64,000 nucleotides of DNA from Lentimicrobium sp. L6 (GCF_013166655.1 NZ_JABKCA010000002.1:62001-126000); one strand, 5' to 3'. Counted from the stretch's first letter, positions 26,380-34,226 are shown. Notes: generated by a model not told the origin, from the sequence alone. Program-made: numbers and translations.

Positions 26380-26453
26380 TTGGCTTTTTCTGCTCCCCTG
26401 TCTAACTGCTTTAGCCAGGTAGCCTTTAGGGTAAGGGGCAATCAAAAAAAGCT
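26380..26453 (+). repeat. Imperfect hairpin between lyase and hydF
   Basis: TTGGCTTTTTCTGCTCCCCT on the left opposes AAGGGGCAATCAAAAAAAGCT on the right, with gaps. A similar but shorter hairpin lies at 47641..47680. It could be a leader structure of hydF or a small dispersed repeat. Confidence 0.35.
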
Positions 26454-26481
26454 AAAAAGATTTATCATACAATAATATAAG

Positions 26482-27711
26482 ATGTCAAAAGGAAAAGATC
26501 AAAAACCACATATAGGTATTTTCGGAAGAAGAAATAATGGTAAGAGTTCGCTTATTAATTGCTTAGCAGATCAAGATATTGCCATAGTTAGCGATGTAGC
26601 CGGAACGACTACAGATCCAGTTAAGAAATCCATGGAAATTGATGGCATTGGCCCAGTGGTTTTGGTAGATACTGCTGGAATTGATGATACTGGAGATTTA
26701 GGGAAGCAAAGAATAAAGAAAAGTATGCAGACCATTCCCAATATGGATTTGGCTGTGCTTGTGATTACCAATAATGCTTGGGATGCTTTTGAGGAGGATT
26801 TAGTCAATAAATTTCAGAAGAAGGATGTTAATTTTATAGTGGTTCATAATAAAACGGATCAATATCCCATTTCTGATGCATTTTTAAAAGAAACAGAAGC
26901 ACGAGTAGGTGGAAACCTAATCCCATTTAGCTGCTTAAAGGCCGATAATTTGGAACGATTGATAGAAGAAATGCGGAAGAATATTCCAGAATCCGCTTAT
27001 CAATCGAATACCTTAATTGGAGATTTAATTTCGGCTGGTGATACTGTATTATTGGTCACACCTATTGATGATGAAGCTCCAGAAGGGCGTTTGATTCTTC
27101 CTCAAGTTCAGTTGATTAGAGATATTTTGGATAATGATGCTGTGGCAGTAGTATTAAAAGAGCGAGAGCTAGACGAGCACATCAGTAAAATGAGTCCGAA
27201 GCCAGCACTAGTGGTAACAGATAGTCAGGTGTTCTTGAAAGTGGATGGTTCGGTGCCAAATGATATTCCCATGACCAGCTTTAGTATTGTTTTAGCGAGG
27301 CAAAAAGGAAACTTTGAGCATTATTTAAAAGGAACTTATCAGCTCGGTGAATTAAAAGATGGAGATAAGATTCTTCTTTTAGAATCTTGCACCCATCACG
27401 TATCCTGTGATGATATTGGTCGAGTGAAAATCCCTCGCTGGCTCGATCAGTTTAGTGGCAAGAAATTAGAGTATACCGTGGTTTCTGGTTTAGATCAGGT
27501 GCCAGGAGAAATTACAGATTATGCCATTGTCATACAATGTGGAGGTTGTGTCATCACTAAAAAACAAGTTCATAATAGATTAATGCCAGCCATTGAAGCA
27601 GGAGTTCCAGTAACTAATTATGGAATGGCCATAGCTTTTGTGCAAGGCATTTATCATAGGGCTATTCTGCCTTTCACCAAAGAGGATAGGGATAATTCTA
27701 TTTATTTGTAA
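26482..27711 (+). CDS. [FeFe]-hydrogenase maturation GTPase HydF
   Basis: A 409-residue scaffold protein for H-cluster assembly. The GTPase domain (1-175) has G1 GRRNNGKSS, a G2-region threonine in DVAGTTTDP, G3 DTAGIDD and G4 NKTD. The middle part is the dimerisation domain. The C-terminal [4Fe-4S] site is formed by Cys-Thr-His in LLESCTHHVSCDD and, about 50 residues on, CGGC, the CxH...CxxC pattern of HydF. In the pathway HydG makes the Fe(CO)(CN) unit and HydE processes it; HydF hosts the precursor. Neither HydE, HydG nor the hydrogenase is in this window. Confidence 0.95.
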   Translation: MSKGKDQKPHIGIFGRRNNGKSSLINCLADQDIAIVSDVAGTTTDPVKKSMEIDGIGPVVLVDTAGIDDTGDLGKQRIKKSMQTIPNMDLAVLVITNNAWDAFEEDLVNKFQKKDVNFIVVHNKTDQYPISDAFLKETEARVGGNLIPFSCLKADNLERLIEEMRKNIPESAYQSNTLIGDLISAGDTVLLVTPIDDEAPEGRLILPQVQLIRDILDNDAVAVVLKERELDEHISKMSPKPALVVTDSQVFLKVDGSVPNDIPMTSFSIVLARQKGNFEHYLKGTYQLGELKDGDKILLLESCTHHVSCDDIGRVKIPRWLDQFSGKKLEYTVVSGLDQVPGEITDYAIVIQCGGCVITKKQVHNRLMPAIEAGVPVTNYGMAIAFVQGIYHRAILPFTKEDRDNSIYL

Positions 27712-27754
27712 TATTCCTCATTCCTAATAATTATTGTTAAAATTATTTTTAAAC

Positions 27755-27803
27755 TTGATATTACAATATTACGTACATATATTTGTACAAAATATTGTAA
27801 TAT
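27755..27803 (+). promoter_or_regulatory. yefM-yoeB promoter within a 13-bp inverted repeat
   Basis: The arms ATATTACAATATT (27758..27770) and AATATTGTAATAT (27791..27803) are perfectly complementary. Between them is the -7 box TATATTTG (27778..27785), with a TTG at 27755..27757, 20 bases upstream, as the -33 element. The right arm overlaps the antitoxin ATG at 27802. An inner GTACA/TGTAC pair adds a second symmetry. Binding here would block transcription. Confidence 0.75.
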
Positions 27804-28056
27804 GTTAACAGCAACTATATCGGATTTCCGGAAAGACATTAAGAAATATCTTGATCGAGTCACTCAGAATTTTGAAACCCTAATTATTAATAGAGGAAAA
27901 GATAGCGGAGTTGTAGTTTTGTCTTTGGATGAGTATAATGCTTTAACAACGACTCAACATGAAATGTCTTCTGCAAGTAATGAGAAAAGATTAGACGCTG
28001 CCATTCAGAAAATGAAAGTTGGCGATTCTTTTGAAAAAGAAATTCTTGAACCTTGA
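27802..28056 (+). CDS. YefM/Phd-family antitoxin
   Basis: An 84-residue protein beginning MLTATISDFRKDIKKYLDRV, the Phd/YefM fold start, followed by the VVVLSLDEYNAL segment. The tail is charged and probably unstructured until it wraps the toxin. It is followed after 19 bases by the YoeB toxin gene. In this family the antitoxin dimer also represses its own promoter, and the promoter here lies within a matching inverted repeat. Confidence 0.9.
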   Translation: MLTATISDFRKDIKKYLDRVTQNFETLIINRGKDSGVVVLSLDEYNALTTTQHEMSSASNEKRLDAAIQKMKVGDSFEKEILEP

Positions 28057-28075
28057 TTTCCAACATTTATAAACT

Positions 28076-28333
28076 ATGAAGTATATATTTGTTGATGAGT
28101 CATGGGAAGATTATTTATATTGGCAGAAGTATGACAAAAAGAACCTCAAAAAAATAAATGAACTTATAAAGGCAATCGCTCGTCACCCATTTTCTGGCAA
28201 GGGAAAACCAGAACCTTTAAAACATAAGTATAAGGGGTATTGGTCAAGAAGAATTGATGGAGAACACCGATTGATTTATCAAGTAAAGGATGAAGAAATC
28301 AGGATTTTAAAATGCAGATTTCATTACGATTAA
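28076..28333 (+). CDS. YoeB-family mRNA-interferase toxin
   Basis: An 85-residue RelE-superfamily toxin that cleaves mRNA in the ribosomal A site. The family residues are all in place: Glu in GKGKPEPLK (about 46), Arg in EHRLIY (about 65), and the terminal His83-Tyr84 in FHYD. The protein therefore looks active. It forms an operon with the YefM antitoxin gene. Confidence 0.92.
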   Translation: MKYIFVDESWEDYLYWQKYDKKNLKKINELIKAIARHPFSGKGKPEPLKHKYKGYWSRRIDGEHRLIYQVKDEEIRILKCRFHYD

Positions 28334-28397
28334 TTCATCTCACTCTAAATTTAAATATATCACTTAGTTTGAAGAGTACTTAAAACTCAAAAACATC

Positions 28398-29093
28398 ATG
28401 AAAAACATCATCATAACAGGAGCCAGTAGAGGTATTGGAAAAGCTGCAGCATTAAAACTTGCTCAAGAGGAAAATATAAGGATTTTAGTAATTGCTCGTT
28501 CAGCTGAGAAACTAGAGGAGCTGAAAGATGAAGTTCCTGCTGGTGCTGAATTACTCATCTACCCATTCGACTTGAACAATGGTGAGTATGAAAAACTAAA
28601 GCAATTTATTGGTGAGAACTTTAATTCGGTAGACCTCCTCATTAATAATGCCGGAAGTTTAGTCGTGAAGCCTTTTATGGAGATGACGGAGGATGACTTC
28701 GATCTTCAATTTCAGATCAATGCCAAAAGCGTTTTTCATTTATCAAAAATTTGTATTCCATTAATGCCCAAAGGGAGCCATATTGTTAATATTAGTAGTA
28801 TGGGAGGATTCCAAGGAAGTATGAAGTTTCCAGGTTTGAGTTTGTACTCTGCTAGTAAAGGAGCGGTGAGTATTTTAACAGAAAGTCTAGCAGCAGAATT
28901 AGTAGAACAAGGGATTTCAGTAAATGCTTTGGCTTTTGGTGCGGTAGATACCGATATGTTGCGTTCTGCTTTCCCTGATTATCAGGCACCACTCAACGCT
29001 ACTGAAATGGGAGAATACCTTGCTGATTTCGCACTCACCAAAGCCAAATTCTATAATGGAAAAGTTTTGCCAGTTAGTGTGAGTACTCCATAG
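28398..29093 (+). CDS. SDR-family oxidoreductase
   Basis: A 231-residue short-chain dehydrogenase/reductase. The cofactor motif GASRGIGKA is at residues 7-15, NNAG is present, and the catalytic Ser (NISSMGG) and Tyr-Lys (YSASK) are in place. The length is that of classical SDRs. RSAEK after the second strand suggests NADP(H). The substrate is not predictable; ketoacyl reductase-like or sepiapterin reductase-like activity is possible. Confidence 0.88.
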   Translation: MKNIIITGASRGIGKAAALKLAQEENIRILVIARSAEKLEELKDEVPAGAELLIYPFDLNNGEYEKLKQFIGENFNSVDLLINNAGSLVVKPFMEMTEDDFDLQFQINAKSVFHLSKICIPLMPKGSHIVNISSMGGFQGSMKFPGLSLYSASKGAVSILTESLAAELVEQGISVNALAFGAVDTDMLRSAFPDYQAPLNATEMGEYLADFALTKAKFYNGKVLPVSVSTP

Positions 29094-29126
29094 TTTGTGG
29101 GACAAATACTTATTTTAAATACCAAA

Positions 29127-29230
29127 GCTAACACGGATTTGCAATCTGTGTGATTTAAACACATCCCTTAATGTTAATATTTTCGCACGGAAAACATTTC
29201 CGCGCTAGCATTATACCTATAGATTAAACT
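29127..29230. repeat. Double-hairpin REP-like element
   Basis: Two hairpins occur in tandem. The first is ACACGGATT-TGC-AATCTGTGT (29131..29151). The second pairs the CGGAAA region with the TTTCCGCG region (29184..29206). A GCGCTAGCATTATACC tail follows. Paired short hairpins with such a tail resemble REP-type extragenic repeats. The rest of 29094..29514 contains only an AT-rich stretch near 29318..29390, related in inverted orientation to the repeats at 1875 and 42120. Confidence 0.45.
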
Positions 29231-29514
29231 ATTTTCTTCTAAATATAGCTTTTTAACAAAGTATGCGTTTGCCCTGTTTTAAATACTTGATCGTTTCTTT
29301 TAACGAGTAAAAATACATGTTTGAATGATTTAATAGTTAACTCTGTTTTATTTATTCTATCATTCTAACATTCATTCATTAAATAATCTAAAAACTTGTA
29401 TTTCATTTGATGACAATAATTGCTATAAATCCTCTGTAAAGTGTAATTTTAATTTCTTTCTCTCCCTTTCCCCAAAAATGACTAATTTAGCTATTCACCC
29501 AAAAAGCATTTGTT

Positions 29515-29958
29515 ATGAAATTTTTACGAATCTTATTTATCCTATTAATTACTGCATTTGTGGTCATACAATTTGTTGGGATCGAAAAAACAAATCCCGA
29601 ATTCGATTCCTCTTCCGATTTTATCGTGATGGAGAATCCTCCAGAAGATGTGGCACAAATGCTTCGCTCGTCTTGTTACGACTGTCATTCCAATGAAACG
29701 ATTTGGCCTTGGTATTCGAATATTGCACCAGTGAGTTGGATGTTAGAAGAACATGTAGAGGATGGTCGTGACAATATAAATCTGAACTTCTGGGGAGAGA
29801 TAGACCTAGAAGATAGAGCTTATGTTATTGAAGAGATGATAGAAGAGATGGAAGAAGGAGAAATGCCTATTCCAGGTTATTTAATCACGCATTCTAATGC
29901 TAAATTAAGTGATGCTCAAAAAGAAAAATTATTTGCTTGGTTAAGGTCTAAACAATAA
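29515..29958 (+). CDS. Haem-binding domain protein (CxxCH)
   Basis: A 147-residue protein with an N-terminal membrane anchor or signal segment (residues 4-23). The Haem_bd-type domain contains Cys54-Tyr-Asp-Cys57-His58, followed by SNETIWPWYSNIAPVSW, typical of the family. It is expected in the periplasm with one covalently attached haem c. A short acidic helix EEMIEEMEEGEMP precedes the C-terminal part, with PIPGYLITHSNAKLSDAQK resembling a small cytochrome. It is 14 bases upstream of the cardiolipin synthase gene. Confidence 0.87.
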   Translation: MKFLRILFILLITAFVVIQFVGIEKTNPEFDSSSDFIVMENPPEDVAQMLRSSCYDCHSNETIWPWYSNIAPVSWMLEEHVEDGRDNINLNFWGEIDLEDRAYVIEEMIEEMEEGEMPIPGYLITHSNAKLSDAQKEKLFAWLRSKQ

Positions 29959-29972
29959 AATTGTAAACAAAA

Positions 29973-31451
29973 ATGGTGCTATTTGTTTTCTTTGAATCGG
30001 TAGCTTGGGACTGGATTTCCATTATTGCAGTGGTAATTGCTTATGTTTTTGTGATCTATTTGGTAGCAAAAACATTATTACAAAATAGGAATCCAGTTTC
30101 TACCTTAAGTTGGATTATGGTCTTGGTCATGATTCCTTTCTTGGGACTCATCCTCTATTTTTTGTTTGGGCAGAAAGCCACTAAAAGATGGGTTTTCAAA
30201 CGTATGCGAAACAAGGAAATTATTCAGATGAGTGAGATTAGTGAAACCCAGCTCAAAGCTTTAGAAAATATCGATTTGGTAGAAGATAGGTATTTAAATG
30301 AGTTTCATAAGCTCATGTCCATGCTCCTCAAAAACAACAGCTCTTTTCTTTCCTCCAATAACCATATTCAGTTATATCATAATGGAAAAGACGTATATCG
30401 CTCCATTTATCAAGACTTAAAAGCGGCAAAAAAATTCATACATGTACAATATTACATTTTAGAGGATGGTGAAGTCGCAGAGAAAGTGACCAAGATATTA
30501 GTTGAAAAGAGCAAACAAGGACTAGAAGTAGTTTTGCTTCTCGATGGACTTGGAAGCCGTAAGCTTAGCGATAGCTATCTCAATAGAATGAAAGAGAATG
30601 GGGTGGAGGTTTTGTTGTTTCGCCCAGTTCGATTTCCTAATTTGGCCAATAAAATCAATAATAGAAACCATAGAAAAATTGTGGTGATTGATGGTGATAT
30701 TGGCTATACAGGTGGAATAAATTTGGCAGATAAATACTTGGTAGATTATGGTGAGGAAGGTTTTTGGAGAGATACGCATCTTCGAATTCATGGGGATTCG
30801 GTAAAGATGTTGGAAGCCATATTCTTAGTGGATAGGTTTTCTTTAACCAAACATGTTTACGATGATTTAGAACCCTATTTCCCTGCGGTGGGAACTCCTC
30901 CAGGAAGTCATATACAAATTGCCAGTAGCAGTCCAGAGAGTGGAAGTGCTAATATTCATCACGCTTTCTTTACGGCCATTAATACCGCTAAGAAATCCAT
31001 ACGTTTGGTGAGTCCCTATTTTATTCCTGATGAATCTTTGTTGATGGCTTTAAAGACGGCTGCTTCCGGTGGAGTCAAAGTAGAAATCATCCTCCCCGGA
31101 ATTGTGGATTCCTATTTTGTGCAATACTCTGCTCGTTCCTATGTGCAGCAATTATTATATCATGATATTCATGTTTATTTCTATGAAAAAGGCTTTGTTC
31201 ATGCAAAGATTCTTTTGATTGACGACTTGCTAAGCATCATTGGAACCGCCAATTTCGATTACAGAAGCTTCTATCAAAATTTCGAAATCAGCGCCCTTAT
31301 TTATGATCAGGCTTCTACTCTGGAGCTCATTGAACAATTTGAGAAAGACAAGTCCGATTCTGAAAAACTTAACCTCAGAGCATGGAAAAGAAGACCGATG
31401 AAGAACAAAGTCTTTGAATCTTTCGCTCGGTTATATGCTCCTCTCATATAA
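29973..31451 (+). CDS. Cardiolipin synthase
   Basis: A 492-residue membrane enzyme that joins two phosphatidylglycerol molecules into cardiolipin. Two N-terminal transmembrane segments (about 13-33 and 43-65, PLDc_N type) precede two phospholipase D motifs: His233-Lys235-Asp240 (NHRKIVVID) and His410-Lys412-Asp417 (VHAKILLID). Both are complete. Length and layout match the ClsA type. It probably forms a unit with the haem-binding gene upstream. Confidence 0.93.
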   Translation: MVLFVFFESVAWDWISIIAVVIAYVFVIYLVAKTLLQNRNPVSTLSWIMVLVMIPFLGLILYFLFGQKATKRWVFKRMRNKEIIQMSEISETQLKALENIDLVEDRYLNEFHKLMSMLLKNNSSFLSSNNHIQLYHNGKDVYRSIYQDLKAAKKFIHVQYYILEDGEVAEKVTKILVEKSKQGLEVVLLLDGLGSRKLSDSYLNRMKENGVEVLLFRPVRFPNLANKINNRNHRKIVVIDGDIGYTGGINLADKYLVDYGEEGFWRDTHLRIHGDSVKMLEAIFLVDRFSLTKHVYDDLEPYFPAVGTPPGSHIQIASSSPESGSANIHHAFFTAINTAKKSIRLVSPYFIPDESLLMALKTAASGGVKVEIILPGIVDSYFVQYSARSYVQQLLYHDIHVYFYEKGFVHAKILLIDDLLSIIGTANFDYRSFYQNFEISALIYDQASTLELIEQFEKDKSDSEKLNLRAWKRRPMKNKVFESFARLYAPLI

Positions 31452-31515
31452 AAGAATAGGTATTTCAAAATAGGTTAAAAAACCTTTAATCCACTCTAGG
31501 CTTTATTGCTTTTAC

Positions 31516-31523
31516 TATTTTTG
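31516..31523 (+). promoter_or_regulatory. -7 box of the metallophosphoesterase gene
   Basis: TATTTTTG, 24 bases before the proposed TTG start at 31547. Confidence 0.4.
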
Positions 31524-31546
31524 CCAAAAACACAAAATAAACTCAT

Positions 31547-32866
31547 TTGAAACTAAGAAACACACTCTTATTTATTTTAGGGATCATCATCATCTTTGCC
31601 TTGCTCTGGTTTTTTCTGCCTGCTTTAGCGGAGCCTTTCCTTAACTTTTCAATATTACTATTATTAAGTATCTATGTTTGGTCTGCGATTAATGTGAGGG
31701 TAAGAAAACAAGTTCCTATTTTGAAAACCATTTTTGTTTTTTTATTTTGGTTGCCAATGGCATTGGTGGGTATTTCTAGTATTGCCCTCCTCAAGTATAG
31801 TTTAGACGATTGGCCTCCTTTTTTGAAGGTATACTTCATTGGTGGATTATTTACCTATATAGTTTCCCTTCTTTTGCCCATTGTTTTCCTGTTTATTTCT
31901 GATATAGTGAAGTGGATAGAGATGCTTTTTAAAAAGCAGAATGTAAACAGAACAGATAATATAAAAGGGAATGAAGTTACAAGAAGAAAGTTCATAGTTA
32001 ATACAGGATTATCACTTGGTGGTATTGCTCTTGGAACCATGGGATTTGGTATGATTCATGGGAATTATAATTTCAAGATATGGCGTCATCAACTGAAAGT
32101 CTCTAGAGCTTCACAAGCCTTAAAAGGATTAAGAATTGTGCAGATTTCTGATTTCCATTTGGGAACTTGGGTGAGTAAAACGCCTTTAGAGGAGGCTGTT
32201 AAATATATTAATGGCTTACAAGCAGATTTGATTTTCTTCACAGGAGATTTGGTGAATTCTCAAACTGCTGAAGCTTTTCCATTTCAAGAGGAATTGAGCA
32301 AAATGAAAGCAAAATTAGGTGTTTATGCTTCTTTAGGAAATCATGATTACGGTCATTATCATAAATGGGCTGATCAAGCGGAAGAAGAAAAAAACTGGTC
32401 AGATTTATTGGAGTTTTACGAGAATATGGATTGGAAGCTTTTGAGAAATGAAAGTGAAACTTTGGAGATTCAAGGTAGTGTTCTTAATGTGATAGGTGTG
32501 GAGAATTGGAGTAAGAATCCTCGATTTCCTCGCATAGGAGATTTGGATGAAGCCATTAAAAGTAACCCTAATGCGGAGCTCAATTTACTCCTTAGTCACG
32601 ATCCTACCCATTGGAGCGAGATAGTAATTCATTCAGAAACGCCTATAGATATTACTTTCAGTGGACATACCCATGGCTTTCAATTTGGAATAGAATCGAG
32701 CCTTTTTAGATGGAGTCCGGCACAATATGTTTATAAGCATTGGGCAGGAATTTATCAGAATAAGGAATCAGAAATCTATCTAAATGTAAACCGAGGAATT
32801 GGTGCCATCGGCTTCCCAGGCCGTGTTGGAATCAAGCCGGAAATCACTTTGGTTGAAATAGCTTAA
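31547..32866 (+). CDS. Membrane metallophosphoesterase
   Basis: A 439-residue protein. Four hydrophobic segments occupy residues 1-130, with a fifth at about 150-165. The calcineurin-like phosphoesterase domain follows: ISDFHLG (D and H ligands), FTGDL, GNHDYGHYHK, SHDP and FSGHTHG are complete. It resembles the YkuE/YaeI group, which includes enzymes acting on phospholipid headgroups; the adjacent cardiolipin synthase fits a lipid role. The start is TTG at 31547: an in-frame stop lies at 31538 and the next Met is at about residue 72, which would cost two membrane segments. RRKF just before the fifth hydrophobic segment mimics a twin-arginine signal. Confidence 0.85.
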   Translation: MKLRNTLLFILGIIIIFALLWFFLPALAEPFLNFSILLLLSIYVWSAINVRVRKQVPILKTIFVFLFWLPMALVGISSIALLKYSLDDWPPFLKVYFIGGLFTYIVSLLLPIVFLFISDIVKWIEMLFKKQNVNRTDNIKGNEVTRRKFIVNTGLSLGGIALGTMGFGMIHGNYNFKIWRHQLKVSRASQALKGLRIVQISDFHLGTWVSKTPLEEAVKYINGLQADLIFFTGDLVNSQTAEAFPFQEELSKMKAKLGVYASLGNHDYGHYHKWADQAEEEKNWSDLLEFYENMDWKLLRNESETLEIQGSVLNVIGVENWSKNPRFPRIGDLDEAIKSNPNAELNLLLSHDPTHWSEIVIHSETPIDITFSGHTHGFQFGIESSLFRWSPAQYVYKHWAGIYQNKESEIYLNVNRGIGAIGFPGRVGIKPEITLVEIA

Positions 32867-32885
32867 TCTTTGGTTTCTTATCATA

Positions 32886-32934
32886 AGTAATTATACCTAG
32901 GTTCTTTAATGATGGAACTGGTGAGATGACCTAG
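32886..32934 (+). promoter_or_regulatory. Duplicated upstream element, copy 1
   Basis: AGTAATTATACCTAGGT at the left and CTGGTGAGATGACC at the right match the element at 33278..33326. It starts exactly 71 bases before the -7 box of the first small gene. CCTAGGT and ACCTAG give it internal symmetry. Confidence 0.55.
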
Positions 32935-32956
32935 TCTATCATACTAAATCCAATCT

Positions 32957-32964
32957 TATCTTTG
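32957..32964 (+). promoter_or_regulatory. -7 box of small gene 1
   Basis: TATCTTTG, a consensus match, 35 bases before the Shine-Dalgarno-led ATG at 32999. Confidence 0.5.
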
Positions 32965-32998
32965 TATCAGTAATTAATAATATAAATAGGAGGATATT

Positions 32999-33100
32999 AT
33001 GAAAAATTTAATTTTAGAAAACGAAAAATTCTGGTTCGCAATTTATACTGTATTCGTTACACTCATTTTATTAACATTTAACTACTTTGGAGTTCTGTAA
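32999..33100 (+). CDS. 33-residue membrane peptide with strong Shine-Dalgarno
   Basis: The peptide reads MKNLILENEKFWFAIYTVFV, followed by TLILLTFNYFGVL. It is one hydrophobic helix with a charged N-terminus, so probably a single-pass inner-membrane peptide. AGGAGG lies six bases before the ATG, which is rare in this phylum and argues for a real gene. The N-terminal half parallels the second small gene (MK-x-L, N, W, I, TV). A -7 box, an upstream element and a terminator surround it. I do not recognise the family. Confidence 0.65.
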   Translation: MKNLILENEKFWFAIYTVFVTLILLTFNYFGVL

Positions 33101-33113
33101 ACTCAATATATAA

Positions 33114-33145
33114 TACCAAATATGTGGTGAATCATTAGTTTGGTA
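33114..33145 (+). repeat. Inverted repeat after small gene 1
   Basis: TACCAAA (33114) and TTTGGTA (33139) are perfectly complementary across an 18-base spacer. AATACCAAA also follows the second small gene directly after its stop. Confidence 0.4.
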
Positions 33146-33151
33146 CCTCTT

Positions 33152-33184
33152 AAAAGCTCGGAATGAAAATTTCGGGCTTTTTTT
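33152..33184 (+). terminator. Terminator of small gene 1
   Basis: AAAGCTCGGAA and ATTTCGGGCTTT form an imperfect stem, followed by a T run. Confidence 0.65.
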
Positions 33185-33277
33185 AATGACTTTAGTATTG
33201 TTTGTGTGTGATATTAATCCGTTTTATCCTGTTTTGTGATTTTTATAACCCCTCTATCTCTGCCTATGAAGTTTATC

Positions 33278-33326
33278 AGTAATTACACCTAAGTCTAATA
33301 TGCCATAGTAATGGTGAGACCTCCAG
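33278..33326 (+). promoter_or_regulatory. Duplicated upstream element, copy 2
   Basis: AGTAATTACACCTAAGT and TGGTGAGACC match copy 1 at 32886..32934, with one base difference in spacing. It starts exactly 71 bases before the -7-like box at 33349. Confidence 0.55.
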
Positions 33327-33348
33327 TTTTTTAAAGGATAGTAATTCA

Positions 33349-33356
33349 GATATTTG
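33349..33356 (+). promoter_or_regulatory. -7-like box of small gene 2
   Basis: GATATTTG, one base off the TAnnTTTG consensus, 34 bases before the ATG at 33383. Confidence 0.35.
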
Positions 33357-33382
33357 CAGTACAAACAAACAAAGGAGGTGAT

Positions 33383-33517
33383 ATGAAAACGTTAGCAATT
33401 AGTAATCGAGTTTGGGCTATAATAAGCACAGTGGTAATAGCGAAATTATGGATAGTTGGAGCAAGTATGGTAGGAACAATGGCTTTACTTCTCTCCAGAA
33501 ACTACGGCATTATTTAA
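33383..33517 (+). CDS. 44-residue membrane peptide with strong Shine-Dalgarno
   Basis: The peptide starts MKTLAISNRVWAIISTVVIA and ends MALLLSRNYGII, with a hydrophobic middle that probably crosses the membrane once. AAAGGAGGTGAT directly precedes the ATG, nearly the full complement of the 16S rRNA 3' end. The N-terminal part aligns with the first small gene; the C-terminal part is longer. It has its own upstream element, promoter-like box and terminator. I do not recognise it. Confidence 0.65.
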   Translation: MKTLAISNRVWAIISTVVIAKLWIVGASMVGTMALLLSRNYGII

Positions 33518-33649
33518 TACCAAACACTTCATGCCAACCATAATTATTAAACGAGCAATAAACCATATTATAATTAAATCTACCAAGATTTAATCCTCAG
33601 AATTATCGAGAGAATGACATACATTATTTATTTCGAAATGCGATGAAGT

Positions 33650-33679
33650 AAGGCCTGGAATTTTTTCTTGGCCTTTTTT
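33650..33679 (+). terminator. Terminator of small gene 2
   Basis: AAGGCC and GGCCTT pair around an AT-rich loop and are followed by TTTT. It lies about 130 bases after the stop, with no other gene between. Confidence 0.6.
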
Positions 33680-33790
33680 AGTGTATTATAATTCCTATTG
33701 CTAATAGGAATTAAACTCTAACTAGGCTTTTTATCTTTTATAATTTTATCTTCTCATGCTTTTTCCGACATTTGTAAAAATTCCGATTTT

Positions 33791-34225
33791 ATGTTCACCG
33801 ATGAATATTATATGAAAATGGCTTTTCAACAAGCCCAATTGGCTTTTGATAAGGATGAAGTGCCTGTTGGTGCTATCATTGTCTTCAGAGACCGAGTGAT
33901 TGCAAAAGCCCATAACCTTACCGAAACTCTAAACGATGTCACTGCCCATGCCGAGATGCAAGCCATCACTGCTGCGGCAAATACTTTGGGTGGGAAGTAT
34001 TTAAATGAGTGTAGCCTCTATGTAACCTTGGAACCATGTGTGATGTGTGCTGGAGGTTCCGCTTGGGCACAAATGGGGAAAGTGGTTTTTGGCGCCTATG
34101 ACCAAAAGAAAGGTTTTTCTAAGTATCAAGAATCCATTCTTCATCCCAAAACAGAAGTGATAGGAGGTGTGATGGAATTGGAGTGTGGACAATTGATGAC
34201 AGAATTTTTCAGCAAAAAAAGATAG
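33791..34225 (+). CDS. tRNA adenosine deaminase
   Basis: A 144-residue zinc deaminase that converts A34 to inosine in tRNA-Arg. His53-Ala-Glu55 supplies the ligand and catalytic Glu, and PCVMC (Cys83, Cys86) completes the zinc site. Length and TAHAEMQAI fit TadA rather than cytidine or guanine deaminases. The next gene starts one base after the stop. Confidence 0.9.
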   Translation: MFTDEYYMKMAFQQAQLAFDKDEVPVGAIIVFRDRVIAKAHNLTETLNDVTAHAEMQAITAAANTLGGKYLNECSLYVTLEPCVMCAGGSAWAQMGKVVFGAYDQKKGFSKYQESILHPKTEVIGGVMELECGQLMTEFFSKKR

Positions 34226-34226
34226 A

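Noticed and set aside
29478-29696. 72-codon frame overlapping the haem-binding protein gene
   Set aside because: It is an alternative frame of the CxxCH protein gene, whose own frame carries clear family features.
32020-32060. Tat signal peptide as the true N-terminus of the metallophosphoesterase
   Set aside because: No start codon lies immediately before RRKF in frame, and the four upstream hydrophobic segments form one continuous open frame.
33278-33358. Sigma-54 (-24/-12) promoter before the second small gene
   Set aside because: TTTGCA could mimic a -12 element, but no GG lies at the required ten-base distance. The TAnnTTTG-like box fits better.
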